From DATLED01 sp035525495 (GTDB taxonomy: Bacteria > Actinomycetota > Acidimicrobiia > Acidimicrobiales > CADCTF01), in NCBI GenBank assembly GCA_035525495.1, contig DATLED010000095.1, positions 1-64,000 of the forward strand: 64,000 bases of DNA. Reading direction: 5' to 3'. A program made the translations under genes and the position numbers. A model generated the notes under the pieces. The model was not told the DNA's origin. It did no database searches and saw nothing but the letters and a program-made list of their open reading frames with translations. Shown here one piece after another: positions 8,773 through 15,710 of the stretch (the stretch's first letter is position 1; each line of letters opens with the position of its first letter).

Positions 8773-9792
8773 TCAGGCGTCGAGGACGGGGGCGGCGGTC
8801 CGGACGGTCCGTGGGCGCCGACGGAAGAGTCTGGTGATGCGGAAGCCCGCGCCGAGGACGAGGGCCGGGGCGATGAACCAGAACGCGCGGCTGAGCCACC
8901 ACTGCCACGTCGTCGCCGTGCCGGGACGTCCGATGAGCTCGGTGACGGCGATGTACACGGCGGCATAAGCGAAGGCGTGCGCGAGGTACAGCGACTGGGC
9001 GTTCGTGGTGATCCACCTCGAGGCGCGGCCGAGCCATCCGTCCTCGGTGAGGGCCAGCGCCCGCTCCCGGATCAGCGTGACGACGCCGAACTGGAAGCAC
9101 GCCAGCGCCACGATGACGATGGTCGGCGGCCCGAGGTTCGAGAACCGCTCACCGGGGACGCCGACCGCGGACCGGGGATAGAAGTTCATGTTCGTCAGGC
9201 CGACGAGGGCGAACCCGCCGATCCAAGTGAGCGTCCAGGCGAACCGTCGAGGCGCCGCCGTGAGCTTGTCCCAGTGGAACCCGACCTGATGGATGAGGGC
9301 CCAGACGAAGACCCAGTTCAACCACTCGACCCAGCGCATGTCCCAGCTGAACCGGGCGACGTCGACCATCATCGCCAGCCCCCCGAGCACGATCGGCACG
9401 AGGTAGTCGAACCGCTTGTGCAGCTTCCAGGCCAACGGCGCCAGGACAACCAGCAACGAGTAAACGGCCAGGAACCACAACGGCGAGAGCACCAGGATGA
9501 GCGCTCGAGCGAGCCACCGCGGAGGTTCGTCGACGATGGCGAAGGCCCGGTGCACGGCCAGCGCGATCCCCGCCAGCACGAGGGCTCCCGGCAGAAGCGA
9601 CATCAGGCGCCGGCCGACGAAGGCGCCCCAGCGCGGTTCCTTGACCAAGGACCGCGCGTGCACGGCGCCGCCGACGGCGAAGAACACCGGCATCACCTGG
9701 AGGAGCCAGGTCGCCAGCCACATCCCCTCCGTCGTGCCGATCGGGTTGGTGGCGTGCGGGCCGTCGGGCGCCCACCGGATGATCGTGAACAC
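8773..9792 (-). pseudogene. Acyltransferase (Acyl_transf_3 type), 3' part split by insertion
   Basis: 339 codons of an integral-membrane O-acyltransferase, including WLATWLLQVMPVFFAVGG and about eight to ten hydrophobic segments. The N-terminus is missing: the codon before the apparent GTG at 9792 is TAG. The missing beginning, including RDRWLDLLRAGSLSVVVLWH, is found on the same strand 1.9 kb away at 11689-11808, beyond the mobile element. Removing the element restores the reading frame across the junction and gives about 380 residues, a normal length for the family. The split gene is very probably inactive. Confidence 0.85.
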
Positions 9793-9807
9793 CTAACGGG
9801 GCTTCGC

Positions 9808-9890
9808 CCCAGCCCGACGAGGCGGTGTTCGTCGTGACTCACGTCGGGTGCGGCTCAGGGTGGGGCTGGGCCGAAGTCCCCTCTTCGGGG
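9808..9890 (+). other. Structured left-end region of the mobile element
   Basis: Several inverted repeats nest here: CCCAGCCC (9808-9815) with GGGCTGGG (9863-9870), CCCGACG (9813-9819) with CGTCGGG (9842-9848), and a short hairpin CCCC-N5-GGGG (9878-9890). The first two overlap, so they may be alternative folds. The region lies between the left-end hairpin and the cloverleaf RNA and has no coding potential that I can support. Confidence 0.5.
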
Positions 9891-9893
9891 CGT

Positions 9894-9997
9894 GTGGGCT
9901 CCGGTCGAGCGCACTGCGTTAGCGGGGTGTAGACCTCGCCGTTGAACCGCTCGAAGCGGTTGGTGGCCGATGAAGGCCAACGACGACCGGAGCCCAC
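9894..9997 (+). ncRNA. Cloverleaf-like four-way-junction RNA upstream of the element ORF
   Basis: A perfect 14-bp closing stem pairs GTGGGCTCCGGTCG (9894-9907) with CGACCGGAGCCCAC (9984-9997). Inside lie three hairpins: 9922-9939 (7 bp with one G-U, GTAG loop), 9945-9961 (7 bp, CGA loop) and 9964-9979 (5 bp, 6-nt loop). The 3' strand of the closing stem holds GGAG (9989-9992), the Shine-Dalgarno for the ATG at 9999, so folding would occlude translation. It is not a tRNA: the stem is too long and there is no T-loop consensus. Whether it acts as RNA or as a DNA recognition structure is unknown. Confidence 0.65.
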
Positions 9998-9998
9998 G

Positions 9999-11612
9999 AT
10001 GACGCTACCGCGCAGCGTCGCCGACGTTCTCGCCGACCACGTCACCCTCGAGGTCGAGTGCATCGACCGGATGTACTTGAACCTCTACCAGCCGAAGTTG
10101 CAGCACGAGTTGGGGGTGGTCGGGTTCTTCAAGTTGCACCGGGGGTTCCCGTTCGTGTCCTCGGCGTTGATGGACCCGATCTCGCGGGCCTTCACCGCCG
10201 GCATCCACGGTTTCGTCGCCGATCATGGCGTCGACCTGGTCGACTTCCGCCCCGGGGAACGCAAGGACGACATCGCCCACGACTACCTGGCCGGTTTCGA
10301 CGCGACCGAGGGGGTGTTGTTCGTCGGCCGAGCCCAGGAGAAGACGGGCGTATTCCGCACGGAGAAGCGCCGCAACCCCATCACGGGCGCCACCTACCCG
10401 TGGATCGTGAAGCGCACAGCGATCGTGAACCACTTCTACTTCTACGGTCTCGACGACGACTTCGGGCCGTTCTTCATCAAGTTCTGCACCTACTTCCCCT
10501 ACACCGCGAAGGTGTGCATCAACGGCAACGAGTGGGCCAAACGCCAAGCCACCAAAGCCGGCGTCGCCTTCGAAGCCCTCGACAACGGCTTCGCGTCGTG
10601 TGCGGACCCGCGCCGGTTGCAGAAGATCTGCGACCGCCTCGACCACACCAAGATCGAGAGGTTCGTCCGCAAGTGGCTGGCCCGGCTGCCGCACCCGTTC
10701 ACCGCGGCGGACCGCCGCGCCGGTTACCGCTATGACCTGTCGATCCTCCAAGCCGAGTTCTCCCTCACCCAGGTTCTCGACCGGCCCCTGTCGGGGCGCG
10801 TGTTCTTCGAGGAGGTCATCCGCGACAACCTCGACATCGGCCGACCCGACCGGGTGTCGCTCATCTTCGACCGCCGCATCCAGCGAGGGAGACGCAAGCC
10901 GACACCCGGCCGGTTCCGGACCCGGGTCTTCACCGACGGCGTCACCCCGTCGCTCCACGTCGAATACAAGTCGACCCGCGTGAAGCAATACCACAAGGAA
11001 GGAGTCGCTCTTCGGACCGAGACGACCATCAACAACGCCAAAGATTTCGGCATCGGGAAACGGCTGCACAACCTGCCCGCACTCCGGGAGGTCGGCTACC
11101 GCGCCAACCGACGTCTCCTCGACGTCCAACGAATCAGCCACGACCCGATCATCGGCGACACCGTCTTCGGTGACCTCGCCCGACCCGCCGTCGTCGCCGG
11201 CCAACGAGCCCCCGCACTCCGCTTCGGCGATCCCCGAGCCCACGCCCTGCTCGCCGCCATTGTCGTGTTCCGCCTCCAACCCGACGGTTTCGCGAACCGC
11301 GACCTACGCGCTCACCTCGCGCCCCTCCTCGGCCTCTCGCCCGACCAGCTCAGCGCCGGCCGGATGACCTACGACCTGAGGCGCCTCAAACTCCACGGCC
11401 TCATCGAACGCATCCCCAAGACCCACCGCTACCAAGTCACCGATGACGGCCTCAAGGCCGCCGTCTTCTTCACCCGCGCCTACAACAGACTCATCCGCCC
11501 CGGCATCGCCGAGCTCAACGACCCGGCGGCATCCACCCCGCTCCGCCACGCCTTCGCCAGAGTTGAAGCCGAGATGGACCGCCTCGCAAACCGCGCGAAG
11601 CTGGCCGCGTGA
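9999..11612 (+). CDS. Mobile-element protein of unknown mechanism with C-terminal winged helix
   Basis: A 537-residue protein starting MTLPRSVADVLADHVTLEVE; ATG 9999 directly follows the cloverleaf stem and has GGAG six bases upstream. The frame is open upstream to 9942, but that stretch is inside the structured RNA. Distinctive segments include GFFKLHRGFPFVSSALMDPI, VGRAQEKTGVFRTEKRRNP, FGPFFIKFCTYFPYTAK and YHKEGVALRTETTINNAKDF. The last ~130 residues look like a winged-helix DNA-binding domain (TYDLRRLKLHGLIERI, THRYQVTDDG). I recall similar unannotated proteins in varied soil bacteria but no function. It is the only gene of an element that disrupted a host gene, so a role in mobility is inferred. 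It is rich in basic residues, consistent with nucleic-acid binding. Confidence 0.7.
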   Translation: MTLPRSVADVLADHVTLEVECIDRMYLNLYQPKLQHELGVVGFFKLHRGFPFVSSALMDPISRAFTAGIHGFVADHGVDLVDFRPGERKDDIAHDYLAGFDATEGVLFVGRAQEKTGVFRTEKRRNPITGATYPWIVKRTAIVNHFYFYGLDDDFGPFFIKFCTYFPYTAKVCINGNEWAKRQATKAGVAFEALDNGFASCADPRRLQKICDRLDHTKIERFVRKWLARLPHPFTAADRRAGYRYDLSILQAEFSLTQVLDRPLSGRVFFEEVIRDNLDIGRPDRVSLIFDRRIQRGRRKPTPGRFRTRVFTDGVTPSLHVEYKSTRVKQYHKEGVALRTETTINNAKDFGIGKRLHNLPALREVGYRANRRLLDVQRISHDPIIGDTVFGDLARPAVVAGQRAPALRFGDPRAHALLAAIVVFRLQPDGFANRDLRAHLAPLLGLSPDQLSAGRMTYDLRRLKLHGLIERIPKTHRYQVTDDGLKAAVFFTRAYNRLIRPGIAELNDPAASTPLRHAFARVEAEMDRLANRAKLAA

Positions 11613-11639
11613 CCGCCTTCAGCCAACCCGACGCGGCCG

Positions 11640-11677
11640 GTCAAAAACTTGACTCATCTCGATCGGCTTCGCCGATC
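11640..11677 (+). repeat. Right-end hairpins of the mobile element
   Basis: GTCAA-AAAC-TTGAC (11640-11653) is followed by GATCGGC-TTC-GCCGATC (11661-11677). The second hairpin shares its GGCTTCGCC core with the left-end hairpin (9798-9810) and lies 10 nt from the right junction. The two may be end-recognition structures, or the second a terminator for the element gene. Confidence 0.55.
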
Positions 11678-11685
11678 CAAGGCTT

Positions 11686-11808
11686 CTAGTGCCACAGCAC
11701 GACGACGCTGAGGCTTCCGGCGCGGAGCAGGTCGAGCCAGCGGTCGCGAGCGGGCGCACCGTCGGGGCGATCGGGACCCGGCGCGGGATCGCTCCGCTCG
11801 AGGTTCAC
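11686..11808 (-). pseudogene. Acyltransferase, 5' part split by insertion
   Basis: Reading from GTG 11808 gives 40 codons that include RDRWLDLLRAGSLSVVVLWH, the typical first membrane segment of Acyl_transf_3 proteins, and then TAG at 11688-11686 where the mobile element begins. It continues in the same phase at 9792 with FTIIRWAPDGPHATNPIG. The fragment is divergent from the histidine kinase gene, which starts at 11903. Confidence 0.8.
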
Positions 11809-11902
11809 CTCCACACTCCACCACGCCCCGCCCGTCCAGGCGGGGATCGGCGCGACCCCTCAAACCCCGCCCCGAGCCGGCCCGCCTCCGTAGCATGACG
11901 TC

Positions 11903-14092
11903 ATGGCGGGGGCTGAGGCCGACACCGCGCGAGCGGAAAGCCGGCCGACGACGGACTCGGAACGGCGCACTCGGCGGCTGATCGACGCCGCCCTGGCGGC
12001 GGGCGGCGTCATGACCATCCTCACGTTCGTCCAGTACGCCGTCATCGGTGGCCGTCCGCGCTCGGGCACGTGGGAAAGCGCCGGCCAGTCGCTCGTCTGG
12101 TTCGCCCTCGTGCTGTCTGCGGGCGTGATCGGCAGCGTCCTCGTCCGCAGGCAGCCCGACAACGGCCTGGCCCGGTGGCTGGCCGCCGGCGGTGTGAGCG
12201 GCTGCCTCGGTCCGGTGGCCGACCAGTACGCCGCCCTCATGCTCGAGGTCGAACCCGGCGCCGCGCCCGGAGGCACGATCGCCCTTCTGGTGTCGAGCGT
12301 GGCGCTGTTCTCGTCGTGGGCGATCCTCGGCGCCCATGTGGCCCTCCGCTTCCCCACCGGCAGGCTGCTGTCGGCGAGGTGGCGGTGGGTGTCGCGCCTG
12401 GCGACGGCGTCGGCCGTCCTCTGCGGGATCGAGATCTTCCACCCCGATGCCTTCGACGACGACGAGGTGTTCATCGATCTGGCGGGCGTGTCGAACCCGA
12501 TCGGCATCCCCGGGTTCGCTCCCGTCGCCAGGGTCGCCTTCGGCGTGGGGATCCTGGCGCTGTTCCTGGCCACATTCCTCGCCGTCGGATCGCTCGTCGT
12601 GCGCTACCGCCGCAGCCGCGGCGTCGAGCGCGACCAGCTGCGGTGGATCGTCTACGCGGCGGTGATGACGATCGTGACCGGCATGGCCACCTCCAACCTC
12701 GCCAACGCCGTCGACGGCATGGGGCGTGAGGTGTGTCTCCTCATCGCGTCGGTCGCGCCGCTGCTGTTGATGGTCGGGCTCGGCATCGCCGTGCTGCGCC
12801 ATCAGCTCTTCGACATCCGCGTCGTCATCCGGCGCACGCTGCTCTACGGTTCGCTGGCCGCGTTCATCACCCTGGCGTACATCGCCGTGGTGGTCGGACT
12901 CGGCCGGATCATCGGCGCCGGTTCCTCCGAGGACCTGGTGCTCTCGATCGTGGCCACCGCCCTCGTGGCCATCGCGTTCCAGCCGGCGCGCAGCCGGCTC
13001 GAACGGGTCGCCAACCGGCTGGTGTACGGCAACGTGACCAGTCCGTACGACCTCATGGCCGGCATGAGCCGGCGCATCGCAAGTGCGATGACGCCGGACC
13101 AGACGCTGGCCGAGCTGGCCGAGGTAACGGCACGCGGCCTGCGCAGTCGCGCCGCCCGCGTGCAGCTGTTCGCCACCGGCGCGGCGTCGGCCGACGAGGC
13201 GACGTGGTCGGACCCCGCGCTCGCGATGGGCCCGGCGCCGATGTTCCCGATCGGCCGGACGGTGATCCACGGCGGGGAGGCCATCGGCGAGATCTCGGTG
13301 GAACCGCGCGAGGACGACCCACCGGGGCCTGCGGAACTGGAGATGCTCGACGACCTCGCGGCCCACGCGGGCGTGGCCTTGCGCAACCTGCGCCTGACGA
13401 GCGAGCTGCAACAGAAGCTGGTCGAACTGCGGGCTTCCCGCCAGCGGTTGGTGGAAGCGCAGAACGAGGAGCGCCGGCGCATGGAGCGCGACATCCACGA
13501 CGGCGCGCAGCAGCAGCTCGTGGCCATCCGGATCAAGCTCGGCCTGGCCAAGATCCTCGTCGCCGAGGACACCGATGCGGCCGTGGCGCTGCTCTCCGAG
13601 CTGCAGGCCGAATCGGCCGAGGCCCTCGAGACGCTGCGGGACCTGGCGCGCGGCCTGTTCCCGCCCACGCTCGCCGAGCGGGGCCTGCTCGCGGCGCTGC
13701 AGGCCCACGTGGCCAAGACCGGGCTCCCGGTGACCGTCGAGGACGAGGGGCCGACCGACCTGCGCTTCGATCTCAACGCTGAGGCCGCCATCTACTTCTG
13801 CATGCGGGAGGCGCTGCAGAACGCGTCGAAGCACGCGCCCGGTCGACCCGTCACCATGCGCCTGGCCGTCGACGACGGTGGCGGCGAGCTGTCGTTTTCG
13901 GTCACCGACCAGGGACCGGGGTTCGATCCGGCGACGGTGGTGCGGGGCTCGGGGCTGCAGAACATGGTGGACCGGATCGAGGCGCTCGGCGGCACGCTGG
14001 AGTTCCTCGTTGGTGCGGGGACGGGGACGTCGGTGTGCGGGCGCGTCCCCCTCGACGACCTCCGTCCGGTCGGGGCCGACGCCTTGGTCTGA
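11903..14092 (+). CDS. Membrane sensor histidine kinase, NarL/DesK type (HisKA_3)
   Basis: A 729-residue protein. The first ~350 residues contain about eight hydrophobic segments, followed by a GAF-like region. The phosphoacceptor box ERRRMERDIHDGAQQQ carries His532. The ATPase domain has an N-box (MREALQNASKHAPG), DQGPGFD and GSGLQNMVDRIEALGG, the arrangement of HisKA_3/HATPase_c kinases that signal to LuxR-type regulators. No response regulator lies next to it, so it is an orphan in this window. The ATG is 6 nt after TAGCAT (11891-11896), suggesting a leaderless transcript. The signal sensed cannot be read from the sequence. Confidence 0.88.
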   Translation: MAGAEADTARAESRPTTDSERRTRRLIDAALAAGGVMTILTFVQYAVIGGRPRSGTWESAGQSLVWFALVLSAGVIGSVLVRRQPDNGLARWLAAGGVSGCLGPVADQYAALMLEVEPGAAPGGTIALLVSSVALFSSWAILGAHVALRFPTGRLLSARWRWVSRLATASAVLCGIEIFHPDAFDDDEVFIDLAGVSNPIGIPGFAPVARVAFGVGILALFLATFLAVGSLVVRYRRSRGVERDQLRWIVYAAVMTIVTGMATSNLANAVDGMGREVCLLIASVAPLLLMVGLGIAVLRHQLFDIRVVIRRTLLYGSLAAFITLAYIAVVVGLGRIIGAGSSEDLVLSIVATALVAIAFQPARSRLERVANRLVYGNVTSPYDLMAGMSRRIASAMTPDQTLAELAEVTARGLRSRAARVQLFATGAASADEATWSDPALAMGPAPMFPIGRTVIHGGEAIGEISVEPREDDPPGPAELEMLDDLAAHAGVALRNLRLTSELQQKLVELRASRQRLVEAQNEERRRMERDIHDGAQQQLVAIRIKLGLAKILVAEDTDAAVALLSELQAESAEALETLRDLARGLFPPTLAERGLLAALQAHVAKTGLPVTVEDEGPTDLRFDLNAEAAIYFCMREALQNASKHAPGRPVTMRLAVDDGGGELSFSVTDQGPGFDPATVVRGSGLQNMVDRIEALGGTLEFLVGAGTGTSVCGRVPLDDLRPVGADALV

Positions 14093-14108
14093 GCGGGATT
14101 CGCGCCGC

Positions 14109-14183
14109 TACACTGGAGCCGCACTGCAGGGCCAATGACGTCCCGGGCAGCCAGCACTGTTTCGTCACACCCGAGAGGACGTC
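14109..14183 (+). promoter_or_regulatory. gltD promoter and structured leader RNA
   Basis: The -10 TACACT lies at 14109-14114. A hairpin pairs CTGC (14124-14127) with GCAG (14147-14150) and GGG (14129-14131) with CCC (14142-14144). GACGTCC (14137-14143) can pair with GGACGTC (14177-14183), which contains the GAGAGGAC Shine-Dalgarno. The sequence AGGGCCAA-N2-CGTCCCGGGCAG is shared with the gltB leader apart from a compensated base pair in the long-range helix. It precedes a short leader peptide and gltD. Confidence 0.7.
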
Positions 14184-14190
14184 GACCGCT

Positions 14191-14223
14191 GTGATCTCCT
14201 GTGCTTCTTCGTGCCGTGGCTGA
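14191..14223 (+). CDS. Possible 10-residue leader peptide overlapping gltD
   Basis: GTG at 14191 lies 10 nt after the strong GAGAGGAC Shine-Dalgarno (14173-14180). It opens a short frame, MISCASSCRG, ending with TGA at 14221-14223. That stop overlaps the most likely gltD start (GTG 14216) by 8 nt, so ribosomes finishing the peptide could re-initiate at gltD. The gltD GTG itself has no well-spaced Shine-Dalgarno. Coding is inferred from this arrangement only. Confidence 0.4.
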   Translation: MISCASSCRG

Positions 14224-15649
14224 CGTCACGGGGTTCCTCAAGCACGGGCGCCAGACGCCCACCCGCCGGCCGGTGCCGGTGCGGATCATGGACTGGAACG
14301 AGGTCTACGAGCCGTTCCCGTCCTCGACGTTGCGGACGCAGGCGTCGCGGTGCATGGACTGCGGCATCCCGTTCTGCAACAACGGGTGTCCTCTCGGGAA
14401 CCTCATCCCCGACTGGAACGACCTGGTGTGGCGGGACAACTGGGAGGACGCCATCGAGCGCCTCCACGCCACCAACAACGTCCCCGAGTTCACGGGGCGG
14501 CTGTGCCCGGCCCCGTGCGAGTCGGCGTGCGTGCTGGGGATCAACCAGGACCCGGTGACGATCAAGCAGGTCGAGGTCGAGATCATCGAGAAGGCGTGGT
14601 CGGCGGGCTGGGTCAAGCCCGTGATCGCCGAGGTTCGTACCGGCAAGCGGGTGGCGGTCGTCGGGTCCGGTCCTTCGGGTCTGGCGGCGGCGCAGCAGCT
14701 CACGCGTGCGGGGCACGACGTGGTCGTGTTCGAGCGGGCCGATCGCATCGGCGGGTTGATGCGGTACGGGATCCCCGAGTTCAAGATGGAGAAGCGCTTT
14801 TTGGATCGGCGGCTGGAGCAGATGGCGGCCGAGGGGACGGAGTTCCGGACGGGCGTGAACGTCGGCGTCGACGTGACCGTGGAGTCGTTGCGGTCCGAGT
14901 TCGACGCCATCGTGTTGGCCGGCGGCGCGACGGCGTGGCGGGACCTGCCGATCCCGGGGCGCGAGTTCACCGGCATCTACCAGGCGATGGAGTACCTGCC
15001 GGGGTCGAACAAGGTGCAGGAGGGCGACATCGCCGAGCCGCCGGTGACGTCGGAGGGCAAGCGGGTCGTGATCATCGGCGGCGGCGACACGGGTGCTGAC
15101 TGCCTGGGGACGGCGATCCGCCAAGGCGCCACGTCCATCCACCAGTTCGAGATCATGCCGAGGCCGCCGGACGGTCGGGCCGACTCGACGCCGTGGCCGA
15201 CGTGGCCGCTGATGTTCCGGGTCTCGTCGGCCCACGAGGAAGGGTGCGAGCGGGTGTTCTCCGTCAACACCGAGTGCTTCCTCGGCGACGACGACGGGAA
15301 CGTGCGGGGGCTGCGGGCGCACGAGGTCGAGATGGTCGACGGGCGCTTCGTGAAGGTCGAGGGGTCGGACTTCGAGCTCGAGTGCGAGCGGGTGTTCCTG
15401 GCGATGGGCTTCGTCGGTCCGGAGCGGGGCGGGCTGTTGGAGTCGTTGGGCGTGACGATGACGGATCGGGGCAACGTCGCCCGTTCGTCTTCATGGGCGA
15501 CGGACGTCGACGGCGTGTTCGTGTGCGGCGACATGGGTCGTGGCCAGTCGCTGATCGTGTGGGCCATCGCCGAGGGTCGTTCGTGCGCCGCGTCGGTCGA
15601 CAAGCACCTCATGGGCTCGACGTTGCTGCCGGCGCCGCTCGTCCCCTAG
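14216..15649 (+). CDS. gltD: Glutamate synthase small subunit
   Basis: A 477-residue NADPH-dependent electron-input subunit of glutamate synthase. The N-terminal cysteine clusters that hold 4Fe-4S centres are clear (RCMDCGIPFCNNGCPLGN and GRLCPAPCESACVLG). They are followed by the FAD dinucleotide fold VAVVGSGPSGLAAAQQL and the NADPH fold VVIIGGGDTGADCLGTA. I chose GTG 14216 because it gives the usual MAD-TGFLKHGR beginning; GTG 14201 is an in-frame alternative. It is separated from gltB by about 7 kb and has its own promoter and leader, whereas gltBD is normally contiguous. Confidence 0.95.
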   Translation: MADVTGFLKHGRQTPTRRPVPVRIMDWNEVYEPFPSSTLRTQASRCMDCGIPFCNNGCPLGNLIPDWNDLVWRDNWEDAIERLHATNNVPEFTGRLCPAPCESACVLGINQDPVTIKQVEVEIIEKAWSAGWVKPVIAEVRTGKRVAVVGSGPSGLAAAQQLTRAGHDVVVFERADRIGGLMRYGIPEFKMEKRFLDRRLEQMAAEGTEFRTGVNVGVDVTVESLRSEFDAIVLAGGATAWRDLPIPGREFTGIYQAMEYLPGSNKVQEGDIAEPPVTSEGKRVVIIGGGDTGADCLGTAIRQGATSIHQFEIMPRPPDGRADSTPWPTWPLMFRVSSAHEEGCERVFSVNTECFLGDDDGNVRGLRAHEVEMVDGRFVKVEGSDFELECERVFLAMGFVGPERGGLLESLGVTMTDRGNVARSSSWATDVDGVFVCGDMGRGQSLIVWAIAEGRSCAASVDKHLMGSTLLPAPLVP

Positions 15650-15661
15650 TCCCCACCTTTC

Positions 15662-15710
15662 CGTTCTGGGTGGGCTCAACGACCTCCGGGGTCGTTCGGC
15701 CCGCCCAGAA
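15662..15710. repeat. Dispersed intergenic palindrome, family A
   Basis: Outer arms CGTTCTGGGTGGGCT and GGCCCGCCCAGAA, inner arms AACGACC and GGTCGTT around a short loop. It lies between gltD and the convergent DUF559-type gene, whose last codons run into it. Confidence 0.8.

Larger units (their letters stand above)
9794..11688 (+). mobile_element. Unrecognised 1.9-kb mobile element inserted in an acyltransferase gene
   Basis: The boundaries are set by the two halves of the interrupted acyltransferase (9792 and 11689). The dinucleotide TA occurs at both junctions (9794-9795 and 11687-11688), compatible with a TA target duplication, but the reconstructed codon would be TAG where homologues usually have Trp. 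Loss of a base without duplication is therefore also possible. Small hairpins with the same GCTTCGC apex lie near each end: 9798-9810 and 11661-11677. Between them are a highly structured 5' region, one 537-residue reading frame and a short 3' region. No DDE, HUH, tyrosine- or serine-recombinase signature was recognised. Confidence 0.75.

Noticed and set aside
9894..9997. A tRNA gene
   Set aside because: The fold is cloverleaf-like, but the closing stem is 14 bp and there is no T-loop consensus, anticodon arm of standard size or CCA-compatible end.
9794..11688. An IS200/IS605-type element
   Set aside because: End hairpins and possible lack of target duplication fit, but the protein has no HUH motif, is far larger than a Y1 transposase and shows no TnpB-like zinc ribbon or RuvC motifs.
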